Shown here: positions 8,946 to 17,022 of the stretch, one piece after another | Position numbering within the stretch: the first letter of the stretch is position 1 | Layout of the letters: each line of letters begins with the position of its first letter | Source: CAXPZW01 sp049594615 | Lineage (GTDB): Bacteria > Bacteroidota > Bacteroidia > Flavobacteriales_D > Sanyastnellaceae | Assembly (NCBI GenBank): GCA_049594615.1 | Contig: JBMYJR010000050.1 | Location: forward strand, 1 to 23,533 | Reading direction: 5' to 3' | Length of the DNA: 23,533 nucleotides | Program-made: the position numbers and the translations under genes | Notes under the pieces: generated by a model | Told to the model about the DNA's origin: nothing | The model's input: only the letters and a program-made list of their open reading frames with translations | The model's database searches: none

Positions 8946-11900
8946 ATGGAGCAACCAAAGAACCAATACAAAGAAGTCCAGCACCGCAAGGAGTTTGCCT
9001 TGTCAAGCTGGGCGGTGGACAACAAGATGACGGTGTGGGTCATCACCGCCATCATCGTGATTGCAGGATTGACGGCGTACTCCACCCTGCCCAAAGAGAG
9101 CTTCCCTGAGGTCATCATCCCCGAGATCTACGTGGGGGTGGCCTACCCGGGCAACTCGCCGGAGGACATGGAAAAACTCATCACCCGACCGCTGGAGAAG
9201 GAGATCAACACCATCACCGGCATCGACGAGATCATCTCTACCTCCACCCAAGGCTACGCTACGGTCGATATCAAATTCGACTTTGACGTGAGCCCTTCGG
9301 AGGCGCTGCGCAAGGTGAAGGACAAGGTGGACCTTGTCAAGGCCGACCCCGAGTGGCCGGACGACCTGCCCGCCGACCCCAACATCTTTGAGCTGAACTT
9401 CTCCGAGCTACAGGCGGCCCTCAACATCAACCTCTCGGGCGATTACTCGCTGGAGGAACTCGAGGACTACGCCGAACTGCTGGAAGAGCGCATCGAAGAA
9501 CTGCCGCAGATTTCCAAGGTGGACATCTCAGGCATCATGGACCGCGAGGTGAGCATTGAGCTCGACCACTTGGCCATGGAAGCACGCCAGGTGAGCATGG
9601 ACGACATTGCCGGAGCCATCTCCCAGTCGAACATGACCATCTCTGGGGGTGACCTGGTCGTGGGTGACATCAAGCGCTCGGTGCGCGTGGTGGGTGAATT
9701 CCAGAACATGGAAGACATCGAAGACGTGATTGTCAAGAGCGAGAACCAAAACAACATCTACCTGCGCGAGGTGGCCACGGTCAACTTCCAGGAGAAAGAA
9801 AAGGAGAGCTACGCCCGCGAATACCTGCAGCCGGTAGTGAGCCTCAACGTGTTCAAGCGCGCCGGTGAAAACCTGCTGGAAGCCTCGGCAGCCATCAATG
9901 CCATCGTGGACAAAGCCCAGCGATCGGATTTGCCTGAGAACCTGACCCTGACCATCACCCAAGACCAGTCGGACCAAACCCGCACCCAAGTAAGCGAACT
10001 GGAAAACTCGATCATCTTTGGGGTACTGTTGGTGGTAGGCGTACTGCTGTTCTTCCTGGGCCTGCGCAACGCACTGTTTGTGGGTGTGGCCATTCCACTT
10101 TCGATGTTCATGAGCTTCATGATCCTGGGGGCCATGGGCATCACCCTGAATGTGATGGTGCTCTTCTCACTGGTACTCGCCCTGGGGATGCTGGTGGACA
10201 ACGGGATTGTGGTCGTGGAGAACATCTACAGGCTTCGCGACGAAGGCTACAGTCCCAAAGACGCATCCAAAAACGGCGTAGGTGAGGTGGCCTGGCCCAT
10301 CATTGCCTCGACCGCAACCACCTTGGCGGCGTTCATCCCGCTGGCCATCTGGCCCGGACTCATGGGCGAGTTCATGAAGTACCTGCCCATCACCCTGATG
10401 ATCGTACTGGGCTCGTCGCTCTTTGTGGCGTTGGTGATCAACCCGATGCTCACCTCGCTCTTCATGAAGGTGGGCGACGCACCGGTCAACAAGCGAAAAA
10501 GCAACCGCAACTCGCTGATCATGATTGGCATCGGTATGATTTTCACCCTGATGTACTTCGGCAGCGAAGGCGAAGCACCGGTGCTCTGGTTGGGCAACTT
10601 GGCCCTGATCTTTGGGGTACTCGGACTGCTCAATACTTACGGCCTGACGCCTGCGTCGAAACGCTTCCAAGAAGGGTTCCTTCCCGTGTTGGAGCGCTGG
10701 TACGAAGGCGTGCTCAAGACCATGCTGAAAGGACGCCGTCCCGCGTGGATTTTTGTGGGAATGATCTTCTTGCTGTTTGCCTCGTTCGCGATTGTGGGCG
10801 CCAAGCAGCCGAAGGTGCTCTTCTTCCCGGACAACGAGCCGCAATACCTCAACATCTACATCGAAAAGCCGGTAGGTACTGACATCGATGCCACCGACCG
10901 TATTTCGTCGGACATCGAACAGATCGTGATGGCGACCATGGCAGAGGAGCGCTTCCAAGAGGACAGCCGCGATTCGCTCTCGTACATGATCACCTCGCTG
11001 ATCGGCCAGGTGGGCAACGGCACCAGCGACCCGGCACAAGGGCCTTCAATGGGCAACACTCCCAACAAGGCACGGGTTACCCTGTCCTTTGTCAAGTTCC
11101 AAGAGCGCGGTGAGCTGACCACCACCGACATCCTCAACGCCCTGCGTGACCGACTTGCGGCCTACCCCGATGCAGAAATTGTGGTGTCGAAGAACGAAGC
11201 AGGCCCGCCCCAAGGGGCACCCATCAACATCGAGGTCAGTGGCGACGACTACGACAAGGTCATGGTCCTGGCCGAGCAGATGAAGGAGTACATCGAAGAC
11301 AAAAACATCGGCGGCATCGAAGAGCTCAAGCTCGACGTGAACAAGGAAAAGCCCGAGTTGCCCGTGATCATCGACAAGGAAAAAGCAAAGATGTTTGGCC
11401 TGAGCACCGCGCAAATCGGAAGCGCCTTGCGTACTGCACTTTTTGGACGAGAGATTTCAAGCTACAAGCTGGATGAGGATGAATACCCCATCAACATTCG
11501 CTTCCAAGAGGAGACCCGCAACGACCTGGACGCACTCCTGGACCAACGCATCACCTTCCGCGATCCGTCGAACGGCCGCATCAAGCAGGTGCCCATCTCG
11601 GCGATTGCCACCACCGAAAACGCCAAGACGTTCTCGGCCATCAAGCGCAAGGACCTAACACGTGTGATCACCATTTCTTCCAACGTGCTCGACGGCTACA
11701 ACGCCAACGAGGTGGTGGCCGCCATCAAAGGTGAGTTGTCCACCTTCGAGACGCCCGAGGAGGTCAAGTGGCGCTTTACGGGGCAACAAGAAGAACAAGC
11801 CAAAGAGATGGCCTTCCTGTCCACCGCGCTGTTGATCGCAGTATTCCTGATCTTCTTGATCATCGTGGCGCAGTTCAACTCGGCCTCTACACCCGCGATC

Positions 11901-12437
11901 ATCATGTTTGCGGTACTCTTCTCTCTGATTGGGGTACTGCTGGGACTGGTGATCTTCAACATGGAGTTTGTGATCATCATGACCATGATCGGCATCATAT
12001 CCCTGGCCGGAGTGGTGGTCAACAACGCCATCGTACTCATAGACTACACGAATCTGCTGCGCAAACGCCGCAAGGACGAACTCGGCCTAGGCGAAAACGA
12101 GCAACTGCCGTTTGACGAAGTGGTTAACTGCATCGTGGAAGGCGGAAAAACACGTCTACGGCCGGTACTGCTTACTGCAATCACAACCGTCTTGGGCCTA
12201 CTCCCCTTGGCAATCGGACTGAACATAGACTTTGTGTCTATGGTTAGTAGTTATGATCCGAATGTGTATGTGGGAGGAGACAACGTGATGTTCTGGGGGC
12301 CTATGAGTTACACCATCATTTTTGGGTTGACGTTTGCCACGTTCCTGACCCTGGTGATTGTTCCTGTGATGTACCTCATCCTCAATAAAATCAAACACAA
12401 ACGCACGGCCCGCAAACGGGCTGCTGCAACGGTATAA
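8946..12437 (+). CDS. RND family efflux transporter permease
   Basis: Proton-driven inner-membrane pump, 1163 residues, with the two-fold AcrB-like layout. TM1 is at about 28-48, followed by the first periplasmic porter domain, TM2-6 (about 355-505), then TM7 (about 600-618), the second porter domain, and TM8-12 to the C-terminus. The TM4 motif is LVDNGIVVVEN with D418 and N419, where AcrB has two aspartates. The TM10 motif GVVVNNAIVLIDY has N1026 where AcrB has its lysine. Extra hydrophobic stretches at about 523-538 and 547-565 lie between TM6 and TM7. A further insertion at about 1093-1112 precedes the last TM helix and uses atypical codons. The substrate cannot be predicted. It is the last gene of the tetR operon and is followed by a hairpin terminator at 12488-12516. 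Confidence 0.95.
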   Translation: MEQPKNQYKEVQHRKEFALSSWAVDNKMTVWVITAIIVIAGLTAYSTLPKESFPEVIIPEIYVGVAYPGNSPEDMEKLITRPLEKEINTITGIDEIISTSTQGYATVDIKFDFDVSPSEALRKVKDKVDLVKADPEWPDDLPADPNIFELNFSELQAALNINLSGDYSLEELEDYAELLEERIEELPQISKVDISGIMDREVSIELDHLAMEARQVSMDDIAGAISQSNMTISGGDLVVGDIKRSVRVVGEFQNMEDIEDVIVKSENQNNIYLREVATVNFQEKEKESYAREYLQPVVSLNVFKRAGENLLEASAAINAIVDKAQRSDLPENLTLTITQDQSDQTRTQVSELENSIIFGVLLVVGVLLFFLGLRNALFVGVAIPLSMFMSFMILGAMGITLNVMVLFSLVLALGMLVDNGIVVVENIYRLRDEGYSPKDASKNGVGEVAWPIIASTATTLAAFIPLAIWPGLMGEFMKYLPITLMIVLGSSLFVALVINPMLTSLFMKVGDAPVNKRKSNRNSLIMIGIGMIFTLMYFGSEGEAPVLWLGNLALIFGVLGLLNTYGLTPASKRFQEGFLPVLERWYEGVLKTMLKGRRPAWIFVGMIFLLFASFAIVGAKQPKVLFFPDNEPQYLNIYIEKPVGTDIDATDRISSDIEQIVMATMAEERFQEDSRDSLSYMITSLIGQVGNGTSDPAQGPSMGNTPNKARVTLSFVKFQERGELTTTDILNALRDRLAAYPDAEIVVSKNEAGPPQGAPINIEVSGDDYDKVMVLAEQMKEYIEDKNIGGIEELKLDVNKEKPELPVIIDKEKAKMFGLSTAQIGSALRTALFGREISSYKLDEDEYPINIRFQEETRNDLDALLDQRITFRDPSNGRIKQVPISAIATTENAKTFSAIKRKDLTRVITISSNVLDGYNANEVVAAIKGELSTFETPEEVKWRFTGQQEEQAKEMAFLSTALLIAVFLIFLIIVAQFNSASTPAIIMFAVLFSLIGVLLGLVIFNMEFVIIMTMIGIISLAGVVVNNAIVLIDYTNLLRKRRKDELGLGENEQLPFDEVVNCIVEGGKTRLRPVLLTAITTVLGLLPLAIGLNIDFVSMVSSYDPNVYVGGDNVMFWGPMSYTIIFGLTFATFLTLVIVPVMYLILNKIKHKRTARKRAAATV

Positions 12438-12446
12438 AGAAGCTAT

Positions 12447-12461
12447 CGGGCGTCCTGCCCG
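12447..12461 (+). terminator. small hairpin after the RND gene
   Basis: CGGGC (12447-12451) and GCCCG (12457-12461) form a five-pair stem with a five-base loop, followed by a T-containing but not pure-T stretch. It begins ten bases after the RND stop and may act with the stronger hairpin that follows. Confidence 0.3.
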
Positions 12462-12487
12462 TTTGGTTAAGGTTTATTAGTTTGAAG

Positions 12488-12516
12488 AAACCTCTGGCAA
12501 CGGCTAGGGGTTTTTT
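12488..12516 (+). terminator. rho-independent terminator of the efflux operon
   Basis: AAACCTCTGGC (12488-12498), loop AACG, then GCTAGGGGTTT (12503-12513) form an 11-pair stem that includes G-T pairs. Three more T follow, so the 3' arm runs into six consecutive T (12511-12516). It lies 51 bases after the RND stop and reads on the plus strand. Between here and 12687 I see only a palindrome, CCTGC-GCG-GCAGG (12674-12686), directly beside the murF-alr stop. Confidence 0.75.
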
Positions 12517-12673
12517 CGTGTCCGGTTGTCAAGGCGATTTACAAAATCAAACCGGCCATCCACCAAGAGAAACGGGGGGTGGTTTGGAAGGGAGTGCTGG
12601 GATTGGGAGCTTGCGCACGGTCGCTGGAAAGCGGCGAGAGGAAGTGGCGGGGACTGCAGCCCACGGGCGGGAA

Positions 12674-12686
12674 CCTGCGCGGCAGG
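12674..12686 (-). terminator. GC palindrome directly after the murF-alr stop
   Basis: CCTGC, spacer GCG, GCAGG: a five-pair stem that begins one base beyond the TAA of the minus-strand murF-alr gene. There is no T-run after it on the minus strand, so it is at best an RNA-end stabilising or weak terminator structure. Confidence 0.25.
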
Positions 12687-12687
12687 A

Positions 12688-15147
12688 TTAATCTTGCACG
12701 TACACCCGGCGCACACGCTGCGGAATGGCAGCCAAAATCTCATAGGAAATCGTTCCCGCAGCAGCAGCCACTTCTTCCACCGGCAAATGGCGCCCAAACA
12801 CTTCCACTTCGTCGCCTTCCTCGACTTCAAGTCCTGTGACATCCACCATAGTCATGTCCATGCACACGCGTCCAAGGATCTTGCAGCGCTGGCCGGCAAT
12901 CCACACCTCACCTATTCCGTTGCTCAGTGCGCGGGGCAGGCCATCGGCATAGCCCAAGGGCAGTGTGGCCACTTGTTGCGGGTGGGCAGCCACGTGGCTG
13001 CGTCCGTACCCGACGGGTTCTCCGGCGGGCAGGGTTTTGACTTGAGAGATGACCGTGCGCAAGGTGTTGACCGGCAACAGGTCTTTGCGGGCGTGCTCCA
13101 CAGGCGACACGCCGTACAGTCCAATGCCCAAGCGTACCATGTCGAATTGGTACTGCTCATCCAAGGTGAGCATCCCGGCGGTGTTGAGGGCGTGACGCAA
13201 TGGGCGATATCCCAATGTTGCAACCAAGCGGTCGTATGAGGCCTGAAAACGGTCCAGCTGCTGCAAAGACCAGTCTGTGGCATTGGGGTCATCCGCGGCA
13301 CTGAGGTGCGTAAAGGCCGTAGCTACCCGCAGGTTGGGGGTTTGTGCTAAACGGGTGCCCAATTGCTCCAAGTCTTCCGGCTCAAAGCCCAAGCGGTGCA
13401 TGCCCGTGTCAAGTTTGATGTGGATGGAAAGTGGGGCTTCTTGCGGGCGTTCTTCCAAGGCCGCTAAGACGCCTTCCAAGGTGTTCCAAGAGTACACTTC
13501 AGGTTCCAAACGGTGTTGGAGCATGGCGTCTAGCGCCGAGCGCTCCGGATTCATCACCATGATGGGGACCGACACCCCGGCTTGGCGCAGCATCACACCC
13601 TCATCCACGTACGCCACAGCCAGGTAATCCACCTGATTGAAAGCCAGCAGTTGCGCGAGCTCACCAGCACCCGCGCCGTAGCCAGAGGCCTTGACCATGG
13701 CCATCATGCGCACGGCTGGCTTCACACGGCTGCGGAAGTAGTGGTAGTTGTGCTCAGCGGCGGTGAGGTCCACTTCAAGTACCGTGTCGTGGGTGCGGCG
13801 CGACAGGGCGGCGGTGACCTTCTCCAAGGCGTGCTTGCGGCTGCCTTTGATCAACACCGCGGCACCGCGCAACTGGTCCAATCGTCCACCTGCGATGAGT
13901 GAAGTAGTATCTGGATAGGCGTGTACCTCCGCTGCAAACGCATCGGCATGGGCAGTGATTTGGGGGCCTACGCCCAAAACGTGGGTGATGCCGTGCTCTT
14001 CTAAGGTGTCGCTCAACTCTTCAGCCCAGACCTTCGGGGGTTGGCCGGTTTGCTCCATATCGGAGAGTACGGCCACTTTCGGGCGGTCTTCTGCGTGGCG
14101 CTCCAAGGCGTCCAGTGCGATTTCCAAACTGGCGGGATCAGAGGAGTATACGTCTGAAAGCAGGGTGCAATCGCGTTTGCCTTCGAGCAATTCCAAGCGC
14201 ATGGGGACCGCATCCAAGCGGCGCAGGACGGGTTGAAGCATGGCGGGTTTCAGTCCCAAATCCAAGCTCAATACTACCGCGTGGATGGCGTTTTCCAACG
14301 AAGCCTCGTCGCCGTCAGGCAGGTCGAGATGGACGGTGCGCTGCTCGGAGGTCAAGGCGTAGCGACCCGGTGCCACTTTGCTCACACGCAAGCGTGCTTC
14401 GTTGTTCTGCAAGGTCCAAGACAAGGAGCGGGGAGGAACAATGTCCAATTCTGCAAAGGCGCGTTTCCAATGGGGATAGTCCGCGCAATACACCACGGTG
14501 TGGGCGTCTGCGCAGAGCAAGGCTTTTTCGCGGGCCAGAGCCTGGCGGTCTGTAAAATGCTCGAGGTGTGCATCGCGTAGGTTGGTGAGCACCACGTGCG
14601 AAGGACCGATCAAGTTGGCCAGGGCCTGCATTTCCCCGGGGTGAGAGATGCCCGCCTCAAACAGCGCCATTTCGTGGTTGGGACCGAGGTTCCAGATCGA
14701 CAGCGGCACCCCCACTTGGGAGTTGTAGCTGCGCGGACTGCGCACTACCGAGAAATGCGCTGCAAGCAACAGGTTGAGCCATTCTTTGACCACGGTTTTG
14801 CCGTTGCTTCCGGTAATGCCCACCACCGGCAGCTTGTGGCGGTGGCGGTGCGCTGCGGCCAGGGCTTGCAGGCCACGCAGAGAATCGGTGACCACCACCT
14901 GGGTGGCGTCGCCTGGCAATTCCATTTTGTGTTGCGTCAGAAACAAGCGCACCCCGGCTTCATACGCACTCAGGGTGTACTCGTGGCCGTCGTGACGCGG
15001 GCCTTTGAGTGCGACAAACAGCGTATCCCCTGGAAAATGCAGCTTACGTGAGTCGGTAGCCAAGCGTGCAAACGAGGCGTCCTGGGGGCCAAAGCAGGTG
15101 CCTCCCGTCCAACGGGCCAATTGGTCAGCGGTGTAGGCCACGTGCAT
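12688..15147 (-). CDS. murF-alr: bifunctional UDP-N-acetylmuramoyl-tripeptide:D-Ala-D-Ala ligase / alanine racemase
   Basis: An 819-residue fusion of two cell-wall enzymes. Residues 1 to about 450 are a Mur ligase: N-terminal substrate domain (about 1-100), ATP-binding P-loop GITGSNGKT (110-118), and the MurF-like block DVYSSDP (332-338) in the region of the C-terminal domain. Residues about 456-819 are a PLP alanine racemase: PLP lysine K486 in MVKASGYGAG, HALNTAGML (652-660), catalytic-type tyrosine Y714 in VGYGRSHVA, LPLGYADGLPRA (729-740) and GRVCMDMTMVD (759-769). The racemase makes the D-Ala used for the D-Ala-D-Ala unit that MurF attaches in the cytoplasm. This fusion is common in Bacteroidota. 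The ATG at 15147 shares its A with the thymidine kinase TGA (TGATG), indicating translational coupling. No separate promoter is visible. Confidence 0.96.
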   Translation of the reverse strand: MHVAYTADQLARWTGGTCFGPQDASFARLATDSRKLHFPGDTLFVALKGPRHDGHEYTLSAYEAGVRLFLTQHKMELPGDATQVVVTDSLRGLQALAAAHRHRHKLPVVGITGSNGKTVVKEWLNLLLAAHFSVVRSPRSYNSQVGVPLSIWNLGPNHEMALFEAGISHPGEMQALANLIGPSHVVLTNLRDAHLEHFTDRQALAREKALLCADAHTVVYCADYPHWKRAFAELDIVPPRSLSWTLQNNEARLRVSKVAPGRYALTSEQRTVHLDLPDGDEASLENAIHAVVLSLDLGLKPAMLQPVLRRLDAVPMRLELLEGKRDCTLLSDVYSSDPASLEIALDALERHAEDRPKVAVLSDMEQTGQPPKVWAEELSDTLEEHGITHVLGVGPQITAHADAFAAEVHAYPDTTSLIAGGRLDQLRGAAVLIKGSRKHALEKVTAALSRRTHDTVLEVDLTAAEHNYHYFRSRVKPAVRMMAMVKASGYGAGAGELAQLLAFNQVDYLAVAYVDEGVMLRQAGVSVPIMVMNPERSALDAMLQHRLEPEVYSWNTLEGVLAALEERPQEAPLSIHIKLDTGMHRLGFEPEDLEQLGTRLAQTPNLRVATAFTHLSAADDPNATDWSLQQLDRFQASYDRLVATLGYRPLRHALNTAGMLTLDEQYQFDMVRLGIGLYGVSPVEHARKDLLPVNTLRTVISQVKTLPAGEPVGYGRSHVAAHPQQVATLPLGYADGLPRALSNGIGEVWIAGQRCKILGRVCMDMTMVDVTGLEVEEGDEVEVFGRHLPVEEVAAAAGTISYEILAAIPQRVRRVYVQD

Positions 15148-15827
15148 CAGAACAGGGGGAGCGTGGGATTAGAATCTTGGGTACCTCGCCCTTCGCGCAG
15201 GATGCGCAGGGCCTCGCGGCGGGCTTCCATGTCGGACATGAAGCGGGCAAACGCGCGGTCTTGCTCGTGGTGGGTGCCGGCCTTTTTATTGGCCATCGCT
15301 TCCACAAACGCACCACGCGAGAGGGGCACGTACAGGTCGGTTTCGCCCAACTCCACCAGCGCATCCGAATCCGAAATGCGGTAGCTGTGGTGCGCCAAGC
15401 CCCCCGTTTTCACGCAAATGGCGTGCACCTTGGTCACGTGCTCAGCCAAGGCCAAGAGTTGCGGCATGGGCCCAAATGGTCGGCCGAGATAGTCCAAGTC
15501 CAAGCCGGCCACAATGACGCGTGTGCCGCTGGCCGCCAGCGTTTGGCAAACGTTGGGCAGTTCGTCATCGAAGAATTGAGCCTCGTCAATGCCCACCACG
15601 TCGATGCCTGCCGAGAGCAGCGGAAGTTGCGAGGAATGCGGAATGGGCGTGCTTGGGATCGAACGGCGGTCGTGGCTGACCACTTCGTCTTCGGAGTACC
15701 GCGTTTCCATCCGCGGCTTGAAGATCTCGACGGCCTGCTGCGCAAATTCAGCACGACGCATGCGGCGGATGAGTTCTTCGGTTTTGCCCGAGAACATGCA
15801 TCCACAGATCACTTCAATCCAGCCCAT
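15147..15827 (-). CDS. tdk: thymidine kinase, type II
   Basis: Phosphorylates thymidine (or deoxyuridine) with ATP in pyrimidine salvage. Starting at the ATG at 15827 it is 226 residues. It shows the P-loop GCMFSGKT (9-16), the catalytic acid in DEAQFF (E82), and the GLDLDYLGRPFGPM region (108-121) leading to the lasso loop. Only one cysteine (C138) is present where many type II kinases have four zinc ligands. The CxxC and CRxC partners read VKTG and PLSRG here. A C-terminal extension of about 45 charged residues follows. The frame is open upstream to 15971 but that part overlaps the divergent lipoprotein's promoter and gene. A TTG at 15881 coincides with the promoter box. The family sometimes has a 10-15 residue N-terminal lead, so a non-ATG start upstream of 15827 cannot be excluded. 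Confidence 0.93.
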   Translation of the reverse strand: MGWIEVICGCMFSGKTEELIRRMRRAEFAQQAVEIFKPRMETRYSEDEVVSHDRRSIPSTPIPHSSQLPLLSAGIDVVGIDEAQFFDDELPNVCQTLAASGTRVIVAGLDLDYLGRPFGPMPQLLALAEHVTKVHAICVKTGGLAHHSYRISDSDALVELGETDLYVPLSRGAFVEAMANKKAGTHHEQDRAFARFMSDMEARREALRILREGRGTQDSNPTLPLF

Positions 15828-15878
15828 TCCCGGCTGGTGGGACAATTGTTCGAACAAGGTCTTTGCGGATTGGGTCCT

Positions 15879-15886
15879 CAAAAATA
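15879..15886 (-). promoter_or_regulatory. putative -7 box of the thymidine kinase-murF-alr unit (TATTTTTG)
   Basis: The minus strand reads TATTTTTG, an exact TAnnTTTG match, 51 bases before the thymidine kinase ATG at 15827. A divergent box for the lipoprotein lies 45 bases away at 15932-15939, making this a compact two-way promoter region. Confidence 0.4.
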
Positions 15887-15931
15887 CGAAGCCGCTCGGC
15901 GCCACCGCGCAAGGATATCCCTGTGCGTTCG

Positions 15932-15939
15932 TACTTTTC
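15932..15939 (+). promoter_or_regulatory. putative -7 box before the lipoprotein gene (TACTTTTC)
   Basis: TACTTTTC differs from TAnnTTTG only in the last base and ends four bases before the ATG at 15944, the same spacing as before hutU and nearly that before tetR. Confidence 0.3.
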
Positions 15940-15943
15940 CAGC

Positions 15944-16354
15944 ATGCGAACAGGCCTCCTTTTAGCTGCATTCGTGGTCGCCATGGCCGCGTGCACCAAA
16001 TACCCGGGTGAGGGTGGACGCGCCTCCATCGAGGGCACCGTCTCCATCGAACGCCGGTTGGTTCCCACCAACCCCAATACCATCCAAGACACCGTCACCG
16101 GTGCCGATGTGGAAGTCTTCCTGGTCTACGGGGACAACACTTCTCCTGACGACCGCGTGTGGACTGACTACACGGGGGCGTTTGCATTCAACAACCTGCG
16201 CAAGGGCAACTACACGCTCTACATTTATTCGGACGACACCTCAGGAGTAGACGGGGTCAACCCCAACCGCATGCCCATCCTGCGCGAGATCGAGATCACC
16301 GAACGCAAGCAAGTGATCGACGTGAGTGAGGTCTTCATCTATGAAGGTTTCTGA
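15944..16354 (+). CDS. small lipoprotein with beta-sandwich (carboxypeptidase-regulatory-like) domain
   Basis: I do not recognise a specific named family. The start is set at 15944 because a lipoprotein signal begins there. It ends VAMAAC (Cys17), whereas the upstream extension in the longer frame is Arg/Ser-rich and overlaps the thymidine kinase promoter. The 136-residue product then reads as a single all-beta domain: SIEGTVSIERRL, VTGADVEVFLVYG, VWTDYTGAFAFNNLRKGNYT, LYIYSDD, ending EVFIYEGF. The G-x-V start, the D-x-x-G-x-F turn and the KGNYTLYI strand resemble carboxypeptidase-regulatory or Cna-B type domains, which often bind other envelope proteins or sugars. Its TGA shares its last base with the ATG of the DUF2490 gene (TGATG at 16352-16356), so the two proteins are made together. 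Confidence 0.8.
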   Translation: MRTGLLLAAFVVAMAACTKYPGEGGRASIEGTVSIERRLVPTNPNTIQDTVTGADVEVFLVYGDNTSPDDRVWTDYTGAFAFNNLRKGNYTLYIYSDDTSGVDGVNPNRMPILREIEITERKQVIDVSEVFIYEGF

Positions 16355-17022
16355 TGCGCCAAGCGCTACTTCTCATAGGACTGCTGGTGTGCTTGGGCGG
16401 ACATGCGCAACGCACCGAATACGGCCAATGGTACGCCTTGTCTGTGGGCACCAAAGTAGCCAAGGGCCTCAACGCCAGCTTCAAAACCCAATTGCGTGCT
16501 GGATACGACGGGCTCATCCTATCGGCATGGAATCACGACTTGGAACTCACCTACAAACTGACCGACCGCTTTCGCGTGGAGGCCACCTACCGGCTGGGCA
16601 ACAGCTACAATTTGGAAAACTGGCAATGGCGTCACCGCTATCAACTGGGCTTCCGTATCCAAGAATCCGTTGGGGAATGGGAGGTGGATTGGAAAACCCG
16701 CGCCCAATGGCGCCCGGTAGGTGTGGGCCGCGAAACCGGAGACCTGAGCCGCAGCCTCACTTGGCGCAACCGCTTCACTGCTGAACGCAAACTCATCAAG
16801 CGCACATGGCTTGCAGCCAGTGTGGAAGCCTTTCATGTACCTCAAGCCGAATCGCTCGCGCTGGCCGATTTGCGAGCGCGCCTCAAGCTCAAGCGCAAAC
16901 TGGACAAGCGTCTCTACGGCTCACTGGGGGCCATGTACCAGACCGAAACAGCCTCGGGCGACCCGGTCAGCGAATGGGTGGTCCAGTTCAGTTTACAATG
17001 GGAGTGGAAGCCGAAGAAGTGA
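16354..17022 (+). CDS. DUF2490 family outer membrane beta-barrel protein
   Basis: A 222-residue protein with a signal peptide (MRQALLLIGLLVCLGGHAQ) followed by alternating amphipathic strands rich in Trp, Tyr and Arg. Examples are TEYGQWYALSVG, AWNHDLELTYKL, FRVEATYRLG, WQWRHRYQLGF, EVDWKTRAQWRP, SLTWRNRFTAE and WVVQFSLQWEW. The pattern matches DUF2490, a Bacteroidota family thought to form small outer membrane barrels of unknown job. It is translationally coupled to the lipoprotein upstream. Its last 35 bases overlap the end of the convergent LytTR regulator gene. I infer an envelope function for the pair but cannot name a substrate. Confidence 0.8.
   Translation: MRQALLLIGLLVCLGGHAQRTEYGQWYALSVGTKVAKGLNASFKTQLRAGYDGLILSAWNHDLELTYKLTDRFRVEATYRLGNSYNLENWQWRHRYQLGFRIQESVGEWEVDWKTRAQWRPVGVGRETGDLSRSLTWRNRFTAERKLIKRTWLAASVEAFHVPQAESLALADLRARLKLKRKLDKRLYGSLGAMYQTETASGDPVSEWVVQFSLQWEWKPKK

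Noticed and set aside
7563..8984. 473-codon minus-strand frame opposite the membrane-fusion protein gene
   Set aside because: Another GC-driven antisense frame. The lipoprotein signal and lipoyl motifs fix the coding strand as plus.
12482..12691. Plus-strand frame of 69 codons after the RND gene
   Set aside because: It begins with TTG inside the terminator hairpin region and has no similarity or upstream signal. The area is better explained as an intergenic terminator region.
15828..15971. Upstream extension of thymidine kinase to 15971
   Set aside because: It overlaps the start and signal peptide of the divergent lipoprotein and both promoter boxes. Only its last 10-25 codons could belong to the kinase through a non-ATG start.
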